The position numbers were made by a program, and so were the translations under genes. DNA of 64,000 nt from Blastocladiella emersonii ATCC 22665 (Eukaryota; Blastocladiomycota; Blastocladiomycetes; Blastocladiales; Blastocladiaceae), in contig JANHCV010000001.1 of NCBI GenBank assembly GCA_025594325.1, positions 1,612,001-1,676,000 on the forward strand. The letters run 5' to 3'. How positions within the stretch are numbered: position 1 is the stretch's first letter; every line of letters starts with the position of its first letter. The notes below the pieces were generated by a model. The model saw only the letters and a list, made by a program, of their open reading frames with translations, did not search any database and was not told where the DNA came from. This document shows positions 28,188 through 36,647 of the stretch, piece after piece.

Positions 28188-30407
28188 TTAGTGCACACGG
28201 ATCCCGTTGTCGCGGTTGTGCGAGAACGCCGCCGCCGCCGCAGCCGCCGCCGCCGCGTGGGCCTGGGCGACCGACGCCTGGTGGTGGTAGTAGGCCGCAA
28301 CGGCGGCCGACGGCGGCGGGCCGTGCATGGGCTGGCCCGGGTGCGCGTGCGGGTGCGGCGGGGGCGGCATCATGCGCATGCCGTACGGCGACGTGAGCGG
28401 CCCGGCGCGCGCGAGCGGGTGGTGCGGGTACGCCGCCATGTGCGAGTACGCGTGCGGGTGCAGGTGCGCCGCCGGGTGCAGGTGCGACATGGGGTGCGGC
28501 GGCAGCGCCATCATCGGGTGCGGCGCGGGCGGCAGCGGGCCGACCGACGGCGTGGGCGCCGGCGTCGCCGAGGCCGTGGACGGCGCCGAGGTCGCAGGGC
28601 CCGTGCTCGAGGACGCCGAGTCGGACTTGGCCTTGGACTTGCTCGACGACGCGGACGCAGCGGCCGCAGCGGCGGCGGCAGCAGCAGCAGCCGCGGGCTC
28701 GACCGAGGCGGCGCGCTCGGGGGTCTGGCTGCGCTTGAGCTTGGCGAGCGTGGACGCCGTGACCTCGGCGAGCGCCGTCTCGACGTCGATGCCCTTGAGC
28801 ATTGCGAGCTCGCGGGTCAGGTCCTCGACCTTGGACCGCAGCTCGTCGGCCGTGGCGACGGCGACGCGGCGCTGCTGGCGCTCCGAGGCGAGGTCCGACT
28901 TGAGGGCGGCGACCTGCTCCTCGAGCATCTCGAGGTACATTTTGCGGCGCTGGCGGAAGTTGCGGGCCGAGATCTTGTTGCGCAGCTGGCGGCGCTCCTT
29001 GGCCGTGAGCCCGGCGGCCGTGTCGTCGAGGACAAAGGGCTCCGTGTTGAGGTGCTTGGCGGGCCACAGCGCGGCGCGGGCCTCGGCGACGCGCGCGTCC
29101 ATGTGGTGGTCGTGGCGGCGGCCCGCGGCCATGGGGACCGTGGGCACGGCGCCGGCGCTGGCCTTGGCTCGGCCAGCCGTCGAGCGCGCGGGCGGTGGCG
29201 GGCGCGGAGCGGTGGGGGCGGCGCCGACCACGTCCATGGAGTGGTGCGAGTCGCGGTCGTCGTCGTGCTCGTCGTCGTCCTCCTCGTCGTGGTCGTAGTC
29301 CTCGTTCGGGTTGAGGGGCTGGCGGTGGAAGAGGAGGTCGGGGCAGAGCGCCGCCGCCTCGTTGGGCAGCGGGGCGGGCGTGGAGCGCGAGGTGAGGCGG
29401 CGCTTGACCGTCAGGTTCTCGGTGGGGTTGACGGCGAGCGGGGGCGGTGGTGGGGGCGACGGGGTCGGCAGGGTCGCGCGCGGGCTCCAGGGATCGGCAG
29501 CACCGGCGATCGGTCCCCGCGGTGCGGGCTCCTTGCGCGCGGAGGCGGCGGCCGACTGGAGACCGCTGGCAGTGGCGAGGGTGGCGGGAGCGGCCGTGGA
29601 CTGGAAGGCGGCGTTGGGCCAGCCGGCAGCCGCAGCGGCGGTGGCGGTGGAGGAGGACGAGGTGTCGCGGGTATCCCACGTGGGCGGGTACGGCGGCGGG
29701 GTGGTGTCGAGCGAGCGCGCGGCGAACGAGCGCAGGGCCGACTGGTGCTGCTGCTGCATAGCGAGCGGCAGATCAGCGCCGTGCGAGGCCGACGAGGACG
29801 CCGCTGCCGAGAAAAAGGCGGTGGGCGGCACGGCGTGGGGCGGGCTGACGGGCGAGGCGGCGGTGGCGGGCGAGACGGGGGTCAGGCCGAGGTGGAAGGG
29901 CTGCATGGGCGGTGCCGAGCTCGAGGGCGGCGGGGTGCAGCCGGCGTTGGGCGGCGAGCCGTGGGCAAAGGGGTGGAGGATCGGAGTAGGGGAGCCGAGG
30001 GGCAGCTGATTTGCGGGTGCCGACGTCGTGGTGGTGGCGGTGACCCCGACAGGCGCCGGGGACGAGAGGCCGAACAGGACGTCGAGGTCAAAGTCGACGG
30101 GCTCGGCGGCGGGGGCGGCGGCAGACGGCGACGGGTCGACGTCCATGTTGTTGTTGTTGTTGAGGTTACTGTTGGAGGACGAAGACGACGAGATCGACGC
30201 CGTCGCGGCCGCGGCCGAGCGCGCCGTCAGGGCGGCAGCGAAGGCGGCCGACCTGGGCGTGGAGGAGGGCGCCGAGACGGCGAGATTGGCGGGGCTCAGG
30301 GCGGCGAAGGAGGCGGCGAGGTCGGCGTTGAACTCGAGCGGGCTCGGGCTCGGGCTCGAGCCGTCCGACTGGCCGGGGAAGTCGTCAAAGTTGAAGAAGT
30401 CGTCCAT
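28188..30407 (-). CDS. bZIP transcription factor, fungal NxxSARNFR class
   Basis: An intronless 739-residue nuclear protein. The bZIP lies at about residues 463-530: basic region KERRQLRNKISARNFRQRRK followed by a leucine zipper with coiled-coil heptads (LEEQVAALKSDLASERQQRR ... ELRSKVEDLTREL). The NKISARNFR signature is common to a group of fungal bZIPs. The N-terminus (MDDFFNFDDFPGQ) is acidic and aromatic, like a transactivation domain, and a second such patch is VDFDLDVLFGL near 120. Between them and after the zipper are long Ser/Pro/Ala, Asp/His (DEEDDDEHDDDRD) and His/Pro/Met-rich tracts, including a poly-Ala run just after the zipper. Target genes cannot be told. The 1.2-kb upstream region suggests room for regulation. 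Confidence 0.85.
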   Translation of the reverse strand: MDDFFNFDDFPGQSDGSSPSPSPLEFNADLAASFAALSPANLAVSAPSSTPRSAAFAAALTARSAAAATASISSSSSSNSNLNNNNNMDVDPSPSAAAPAAEPVDFDLDVLFGLSSPAPVGVTATTTTSAPANQLPLGSPTPILHPFAHGSPPNAGCTPPPSSSAPPMQPFHLGLTPVSPATAASPVSPPHAVPPTAFFSAAASSSASHGADLPLAMQQQHQSALRSFAARSLDTTPPPYPPTWDTRDTSSSSTATAAAAAGWPNAAFQSTAAPATLATASGLQSAAASARKEPAPRGPIAGAADPWSPRATLPTPSPPPPPPLAVNPTENLTVKRRLTSRSTPAPLPNEAAALCPDLLFHRQPLNPNEDYDHDEEDDDEHDDDRDSHHSMDVVGAAPTAPRPPPPARSTAGRAKASAGAVPTVPMAAGRRHDHHMDARVAEARAALWPAKHLNTEPFVLDDTAAGLTAKERRQLRNKISARNFRQRRKMYLEMLEEQVAALKSDLASERQQRRVAVATADELRSKVEDLTRELAMLKGIDVETALAEVTASTLAKLKRSQTPERAASVEPAAAAAAAAAAAAASASSSKSKAKSDSASSSTGPATSAPSTASATPAPTPSVGPLPPAPHPMMALPPHPMSHLHPAAHLHPHAYSHMAAYPHHPLARAGPLTSPYGMRMMPPPPHPHAHPGQPMHGPPPSAAVAAYYHHQASVAQAHAAAAAAAAAAFSHNRDNGIRVH

Positions 30408-31591
30408 GACGGGGCGGGCGATGCAGCGGCAGGGACGGAGGTGGTGTTGCGGGAAGTTGGGTGCAGTCTGTGAGGAGCAAAGTGCGAGCGCAGGAGGGTG
30501 GATCGAGTGCGGGAGGAGGGCGGGACGCGGGACGCGGGACGACGAGGAGGGCGATTCGACGACGTGGCGGTCGAAGCAGCGAGGGCAGTGAGTCGAACGG
30601 CAACAAAGGGGGATGTGTGGCGCGGCTTTGTCAGTCGACGGACGTGGAGGAGAGGGAAGGCGAGCGAAGCGGGCGAAACGCACCGTCAGCCGCCGAAAAA
30701 GTGCGCGGTGGACAGCGCCGCGTGACTCGAATCTGGGGCTCGCCGATCACTTGCTCGCGCTAGTCTCGCGCGGGTTGCAGAATCGATGCAGGGCGGAGAG
30801 GAGGACAGGGAGGAGGGTCGACGGGAGGAAGTCGGTCGGTGGCGCAAACGGCGGGGCGGGTCTCACGCGCGTCGGTGAACGAAACGCGGCGATGGGAACC
30901 GGCGGCGAGCGACGCGTTTTTCGAAGGCCGCTTCTACGGGTGAGGTCGCCGTCAGCGCCTCGTTCGCTGCGTTCTCGGCAGATGTCCATCGCAATGTTCA
31001 TCCACGGCCGAGCGGCGGCAGCGAGCACGTGTACCTTGAAGGGCTGCTGCTGCTCGAGTGGAGCGACGACGTGCGCGAAAGTTTCAGGCGGTGGACGCGG
31101 GTCGTGTAATGGATGGAGGCGACTGCGCGCCTGCGGGGGGTATGGGTAGCTCCGTTGGATGGGGCGAAGATCGCGATGGGTGGCGCACAGAAGGAGCGGT
31201 GGCGGGGGCGGGGCCCGCGGCGAGGAGAGCGAGGGAGCGAGGGAGCGAGAGCGGCGGGCGGGCGGGCGCGGCGCAGGGCGCGGCGGGTGGGCGTGCGGGG
31301 GTCCCCGAGTGGGGTCGGGTCGGGTCCGGCCGGAGGGGGACCAGATGATGAGGGTGCAGCGTGGGAGGAGCAGCAAAGCGAAGCGGGAGACGCGCCCGCG
31401 GACGCGCTTCACACCCGGCGCACGGGACACGTGATGCCGGCCGATCTCACTCGCTCGCGTCGTCTTGTTGCCGGGCCGTCCCTCCTCTCTCCCTCCCCGC
31501 TCTGCGCACCCCCACCCTCGCTGCTACGCATCACTCTCTGCAACGGACTCCGACACCGCGTCTGCCGCGCATACGCTCCCCGGATCCCACC
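30408..31591. other. Long divergent promoter region bZIP / NCAPD2
   Basis: 1184 nt between the two start codons. The frame upstream of NCAPD2 is open for some distance but has no ATG-led domain. GA-rich on the plus strand around 31210-31300 and CT-rich just before the NCAPD2 start. No gene supported. Confidence 0.5.
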
Positions 31592-34500
31592 ATGGTCGGC
31601 ACCCTCGGCGCGTCGTCGGCCCTCGGCCCCGCCGACGAGCCCACCATGGGCCTCGCCGAGATCGACGCCCTCTACGACAAGCTCAACGACTACACCGACT
31701 GGCTCTCCGGGGACGCCCTCGGCATCGCCCGCGACGACTGGTTCGCCGACCTCATGTCCATCATCCGGTGCGTGCGCGTCCGTTCGCCCTCCGCTCGCAA
31801 ACGAGGTTCTTACACTTCTTCGGACGCTTCCAGGACCATCGGCACCGCGCCCGTGCTCGTCATCACGCGCATCTTTGACCTCGTGCTCTCCGGGCTCGGC
31901 GCCATGCCCGCCGCCTGGCACGCCGCCACCGAGGCCGCCCACGGCCTCGCCTACTCGCAGGTCGCGCAGGGCGACCTCGAGATCCTCAAGCTGGCCCTCG
32001 AGCGCTGGCTCGACCTCGCCCACAACCTCATCGTCGCCGCCGAGCACCGCTCCATCCACTTCGCCTCGGTCGCCGCCGCCTCCGCCTCGGCCCTCGGCAC
32101 CTCCCGCCGCGGCCGTGGACGTGGACGTGGGGGTAGCACCGCTGGCCCCTCCAAGCGCGCCCGCACCGCTGCCTCGCGCGCGCTCGACGAAGGCGCCAAC
32201 TGGGACTGGCACGGCCTCAAGGTCCGCGCCATGCACACGCTCGCCCGCGTCCTCAACCTGCCGCTCCACACGGCGCTCACCGACGCCGAGCGCGACGTGG
32301 CCCTCGGACACGTCTCAAAGTCCGTGAGCGAGCTGCTCCAGAACAAGGACCGCACCAGCCTGCGCAACCCGGAGCTCAAGCGCCTGCTCTTCGCCATCTA
32401 CGCCGACTGCATCGTCAAGCACGGCCTCAACGTGCTCGTCGCGTGCGAGCAGAACCTCAAGTTCTTCGACTTCCTCGCCGAGCCCATGGCCGACTTCCTC
32501 GTCTACCTCGAGCAGGAGCGCGAGCACACCAAGCTCACCGCCGACCTGCTCCAGGCCATTGGCGCCGCCGACGTCACCGACGCCGCCCACGCCAAGTCGC
32601 TCGCCCTCTTCCTCACCGCCCTCGCCAACGCCGTCCCGAAATCCGTCCAGCGCTGCCTCGTCTACCTCCAGGCCCAGCTCGACTGCCCAGAGTACCCGCT
32701 CCGCTGCGCCGTCCTCCACTGCGTCGCCGCCGTCGTGCGCCACCTCATGACCCTCGAAGAGACGGTCGACCACGGCGCCGGGCCCGGCTTCTCGGTCCAG
32801 TCGCTCGTCGAGGTCATCGAGGAGCGCTTCCGCGACGTGTCGGCCCAGGGCCGGAAAAAGGCCCTTCTCGTTGTCGCCGACCTCCTCGAGTACAAGTACT
32901 TTTACGTCCGGTACCCGGCGCTGTGGCTCCACCTGCTCGGCCTGTGCGTCGGCCGCCTGCAGGACAAGAACCAGCCCGTGCGCGCGTCGGCGATCCGCGT
33001 CGTCACCCTGTTCCTCGTCCGCCACCCCTTCACCGTGCACGGCAACTCGCTCCGCCCAGCCACCGTCGCCGAGCTCGCCAACGACGTGCGCGACGAGCTG
33101 CAGGCCTTCCTCGAGGCCGCCGAGGCCGACCCCGACGCGCCCGTCGACAACAAGGTGCTCACCGTGCTCAAGACGCGCCACGACTACTTTACGAACCTGC
33201 GCCGGTTCCTCGCCCTCATCCACGACGTGGCCATCCCGAGCCTGACGCAGCTGCTCGCGTCCAAGAACAAGAGCGAGGTCATGGACGCCATGGAGTTTTT
33301 CGTCGAGGCGCACGGCCTCGACCTGCCCGGCGCCGCCACCGGCCTCAGCACCATGTGGCAGCTCGTCTTCAACGTGCGCAACACGGACCACGTCAAGGAC
33401 ATCCACGCGCACCTCGTCCAGTGCTTCCACACCGTGTACCTCGCGCGCGAGCCCGAGACCACGGTCCGCAACCTCATCACCCTGACCTACCACACCACGC
33501 TCGCCGAGGTGACCTGCCTCGAGCGCGTCGTCGGCATGTGCCTCGAGCAGGGGTTCATCTCGGACCACGTTGTCGCGCACCTCTGGGCCATGCTCGGCGC
33601 GTCGCCTGCCCGCGTCACCTTGCCCATCAAGCAGCGCCGCGGCGCGACCCTCGTCCTGTCGTGGCTGTGCCGCGCGAAACCCGCGCTCGTCGGCGCCGAC
33701 CAGCTCGCGCTCCTCGTCCGCGTCCTCCGCACGCACCGCGACGCCACCCTCGCCCGCTACTGCTGCCAGCTGCTCCAGTGCGTCGAGTCGCGCCTCCCGC
33801 GCGACGCCGAGTTGTTCGCCGTCCTCCAGGCCTGGCTCACGCTGCCCGCGCCCGCCGTCGATGTCGCGGCCGCTACCACCGCGAGCGGCGACCCGTGGTA
33901 CGCCATGGCACAGCAGGCGCTCAAGACCGTCTACGCCATCTCGCAGCAGCCCATGGTCGTCGCCAACGACGTGCTCCGCGCGCGCGCCGCCGTCCTCGCC
34001 GACCCCGCCGGCCGCGCGCGCGTCCCCGAGCTCGCCCGCCTCTTCTTCGTCCTCGGACACACGGCCGTCCAGCAGCTTGTTCTCCTCGAGCAGATCGAGG
34101 CCGACTACAAGCGCCAGCAGGCTGCGTCCGAGGCCAACGGCAATAAGGCCGCGGGTGCCGCGGCCACGATGCCTGCCGGCGCCGGTGGAAACGCGGCCGC
34201 GACCAACCGGTCTCGCCGCAGCGCCACGTCCGCCGCCGCGCGCACGCGCAGCCGGCGGTCGCGCACGTCGCGGCGGTCGAGCGGCGGGAACCTGACCGAT
34301 GGCGACGGCGCCGACGACGACAACGAGCTCGACCAGGTGGTCGGGACCGTCGAGGACGTGTTCGCCGAGAACCTGGCGGCGGTGCGCGAGCTCGAGCTGC
34401 TGTCGGGCAACCAGTCCCTGCTGGCGGCGTTCGGCCCGCTCGTCGTCGAAGTGGCGCAGTCGCCCGCGACGCCGCCCGCGCTGCGCGTGTTTGCGACGAC

Positions 34501-36610
34501 GTGCCTCGCGCAGTTCATGTGCGTCAGCGGCGGGTTCTGCGAGGACCACCTGCCGCTGCTCAAGTCGATCCTGGCCGCCGCCGACGCGCACACGCGCAGC
34601 AACCTCATGGTCGCGCTCGGCGACCTCGTCGTGTGCTGGAACACGGTCATCAACGACGATATCCGGCTCCTGTACGACGCGCTGCGCGACGCCGAGACCG
34701 ACGCCGACGGGAAACCGGCGCCCGTCAAGAAGAACGCGCTCATGGTCCTCCTCCACCTCATCCTCAACGGCATGGTCAAGGTCAAGGGCCAGCTGTCCGC
34801 GCTCGCCCTGTGCCTCGAGGACCCCGACGAGCGGATTTCGGGGCTCACCAAGCTGTTCCTCGCCGAGCTTGCGGGCAAGGACCAGGCGCTTTACAACAAC
34901 CTCAGCGACGTGCTCTCGCACCTCCTCGCCATCGGCGTGCCCGCGTCGAGTACTACGACGGGCGGCGACAGCGCCGCAGCCAAGAAGAAGGTCAAGGCCA
35001 GCGACGTCGAGGACTCGGACGCCGACGACGCCATGGACGTGGACAGCGACCCGGCGCCCGAGCCCGAGGCGACGCAGCCGCTCACGGCGACGCAGACGGC
35101 GACGCTCGCGGCGAGCGACGTGGACGAGGCCGCGGTCCTGCGCGTGCTCAAGTTCCTGTTCGGGTTCATCACCAAGGACAAGCAGACCGAGAACCTCCTC
35201 GACAAGCTGTGCCAGCGGCTGCGCGAGGCCGAGCACCCGCGCCAGTGGCGCGCCATCGCCTACGCCATCTCGTTGCTGCCGTGGGAAACCGCCACCGACG
35301 CCAAGTGCCGCAAACTCCTCGAACACTTCCCCGCCTTCGCCGACAAGCTGCACGAGGACGCCGTCCACAAGTCCGTCACCGAGATCCTGCACCGCGCGAG
35401 TAAGGCCGCGTCCGCGCCGGCGAATGCTGCGACGAACGCGGCGAACTCTGCTGCGGCGGCGGCTGGCGGCGCGCCCGCTAACCAGCGCGCCGCCCAGCCG
35501 CTCATCGAAGAGCTCACGGCCCGCGTCGAGCAGGCCCGCGCCGGGCTCGTCGAGGAGGCCGCCCGCGCCGCATACGGCGCCCAGAACAAGCGCCGCCGCC
35601 GCGCAGCTGCTGCCGTCGAGGCCGCCGTCGCGGGTCGGTCCACGGGCCGCGGGCGTGGGCGCGGGCGCGGCGGGGCTGCGGCTGCCGGTACACCCGCCGC
35701 GCGCCGCCGCCGCGCTGCTGCGGTCGTTGAGACCGAGAGTAGCGAGTCGAGCAGCAGCGGCAGTGGGAGCGGTAGCGGCAGCGACGACGAGGAGGAGGAG
35801 ACCCGCGCGAAACCCGTCAAGCGGTCCAAGCCGTCGCAACGGCCCACGGCCAAGGCGGCGAGCGCGAGCGGCAGCGGAAGTGACGAGGAGGAGGCTCCCG
35901 CCAAGAAGCGCGCCCCGCGTACTCGTACCCCGCGTGCCGCGCCTCGCCGTGCTGCTGCCGCCGCCGCCGCGCGCAAGGTCGTCGCCCAGGACGAGTCGTC
36001 GTCCGAGTCGTCCGAGTCCGAGTCCGAGAGTTCGGGCGAGGAGGAGTCGGGCGAGGAAGGATCGGGATCCGGCGACGATGACAAAAAGAAGGCGCCCACG
36101 ACCAAGAAGAAGGCGACCAAGGCCGAGTCGTCCGCGTCCGAGGACGAGGAGGCGCCCGCGGCCAAGAAGACGGCCGCCAAACCCACGTCGTCAGCGTCCG
36201 AGGAGAACGAGGAGGACGAGGAGGAGGCGCCTGCGGCCAAGAAGCGGAAGGCCGCCAAGTCCGCGCCGTCCGCGTCCGAGGAGGACGAGGACGAGGAGGA
36301 CGCGCCGTCGCCCGCCAAGCCCTCGCCGAAACCCAAGGGCCGCAAGCTCGTGCGCCGCGCGGCACGGCCCGCGTCGTCGTCCGACGAGGAGGAAGCGGAG
36401 GATGAGCTCGAACCCGTCCTCAGCACGCCGCCGCGCAAGTCCAAGCCGTCGGCTCCGCGCAAGACGCGCGAGAGCAGCGACGAGGAGGAGAGCGACGATG
36501 AGGACGCACCCACGGTCCGCACGCCGGCGCGCAAGGGCGGGCGCGCAGCTGCGGCGCGGATCGTTGAGTCCGAGTCTGAGGAAGAGGAGGCAGAAGAGGA
36601 GTCGAACTGA
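31592..36610 (+). CDS. NCAPD2: Condensin complex subunit 1 (NCAPD2/Cnd1/Ycs4)
   Basis: The HEAT-repeat subunit of condensin I, needed to compact and segregate chromosomes. Exons 31592-31767 and 31834-36610; the 66-nt intron is in phase and has no stop, so retention would insert 22 residues. The spliced protein is 1650 residues. The conserved C-terminal Cnd1 core is clear: FCEDHLPLLKSILAAADAHT, SNLMVALGDLVVCWNTVIND, VKKNALMVLLHLILNGMVKV, KGQLSALALCLEDPDERISG, KFLFGFITKDKQTENLLDKL and WRAIAYAISLLPWET. The last 340 residues are a highly charged tail of Ser/Glu/Asp blocks alternating with Lys/Ala/Pro and RGRGRGRG patches, much longer than in animals and probably heavily phosphorylated and DNA-binding. 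The stop lies only 37 nt from the convergent F-box/LRR gene. Confidence 0.93.
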   Translation: MVGTLGASSALGPADEPTMGLAEIDALYDKLNDYTDWLSGDALGIARDDWFADLMSIIRCVRVRSPSARKRGSYTSSDASRTIGTAPVLVITRIFDLVLSGLGAMPAAWHAATEAAHGLAYSQVAQGDLEILKLALERWLDLAHNLIVAAEHRSIHFASVAAASASALGTSRRGRGRGRGGSTAGPSKRARTAASRALDEGANWDWHGLKVRAMHTLARVLNLPLHTALTDAERDVALGHVSKSVSELLQNKDRTSLRNPELKRLLFAIYADCIVKHGLNVLVACEQNLKFFDFLAEPMADFLVYLEQEREHTKLTADLLQAIGAADVTDAAHAKSLALFLTALANAVPKSVQRCLVYLQAQLDCPEYPLRCAVLHCVAAVVRHLMTLEETVDHGAGPGFSVQSLVEVIEERFRDVSAQGRKKALLVVADLLEYKYFYVRYPALWLHLLGLCVGRLQDKNQPVRASAIRVVTLFLVRHPFTVHGNSLRPATVAELANDVRDELQAFLEAAEADPDAPVDNKVLTVLKTRHDYFTNLRRFLALIHDVAIPSLTQLLASKNKSEVMDAMEFFVEAHGLDLPGAATGLSTMWQLVFNVRNTDHVKDIHAHLVQCFHTVYLAREPETTVRNLITLTYHTTLAEVTCLERVVGMCLEQGFISDHVVAHLWAMLGASPARVTLPIKQRRGATLVLSWLCRAKPALVGADQLALLVRVLRTHRDATLARYCCQLLQCVESRLPRDAELFAVLQAWLTLPAPAVDVAAATTASGDPWYAMAQQALKTVYAISQQPMVVANDVLRARAAVLADPAGRARVPELARLFFVLGHTAVQQLVLLEQIEADYKRQQAASEANGNKAAGAAATMPAGAGGNAAATNRSRRSATSAAARTRSRRSRTSRRSSGGNLTDGDGADDDNELDQVVGTVEDVFAENLAAVRELELLSGNQSLLAAFGPLVVEVAQSPATPPALRVFATTCLAQFMCVSGGFCEDHLPLLKSILAAADAHTRSNLMVALGDLVVCWNTVINDDIRLLYDALRDAETDADGKPAPVKKNALMVLLHLILNGMVKVKGQLSALALCLEDPDERISGLTKLFLAELAGKDQALYNNLSDVLSHLLAIGVPASSTTTGGDSAAAKKKVKASDVEDSDADDAMDVDSDPAPEPEATQPLTATQTATLAASDVDEAAVLRVLKFLFGFITKDKQTENLLDKLCQRLREAEHPRQWRAIAYAISLLPWETATDAKCRKLLEHFPAFADKLHEDAVHKSVTEILHRASKAASAPANAATNAANSAAAAAGGAPANQRAAQPLIEELTARVEQARAGLVEEAARAAYGAQNKRRRRAAAAVEAAVAGRSTGRGRGRGRGGAAAAGTPAARRRRAAAVVETESSESSSSGSGSGSGSDDEEEETRAKPVKRSKPSQRPTAKAASASGSGSDEEEAPAKKRAPRTRTPRAAPRRAAAAAAARKVVAQDESSSESSESESESSGEEESGEEGSGSGDDDKKKAPTTKKKATKAESSASEDEEAPAAKKTAAKPTSSASEENEEDEEEAPAAKKRKAAKSAPSASEEDEDEEDAPSPAKPSPKPKGRKLVRRAARPASSSDEEEAEDELEPVLSTPPRKSKPSAPRKTRESSDEEESDDEDAPTVRTPARKGGRAAAARIVESESEEEEAEEESN

Positions 36611-36647
36611 ACGATCGTGATATTTAACACACACTCTCTTGCGAACT

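Noticed and set aside
26947-29679. A 910-codon antisense frame over dynamitin and the bZIP spacer
   Set aside because: It runs through two well-supported genes and a non-coding spacer, is extremely Arg/Pro/His-rich and has no domain.
32315-35839. A 1174-codon open frame antisense to NCAPD2
   Set aside because: It mirrors the coding frame of a well-supported condensin gene. G/C-rich third positions suppress stops on the opposite strand, and the translation has no domain.
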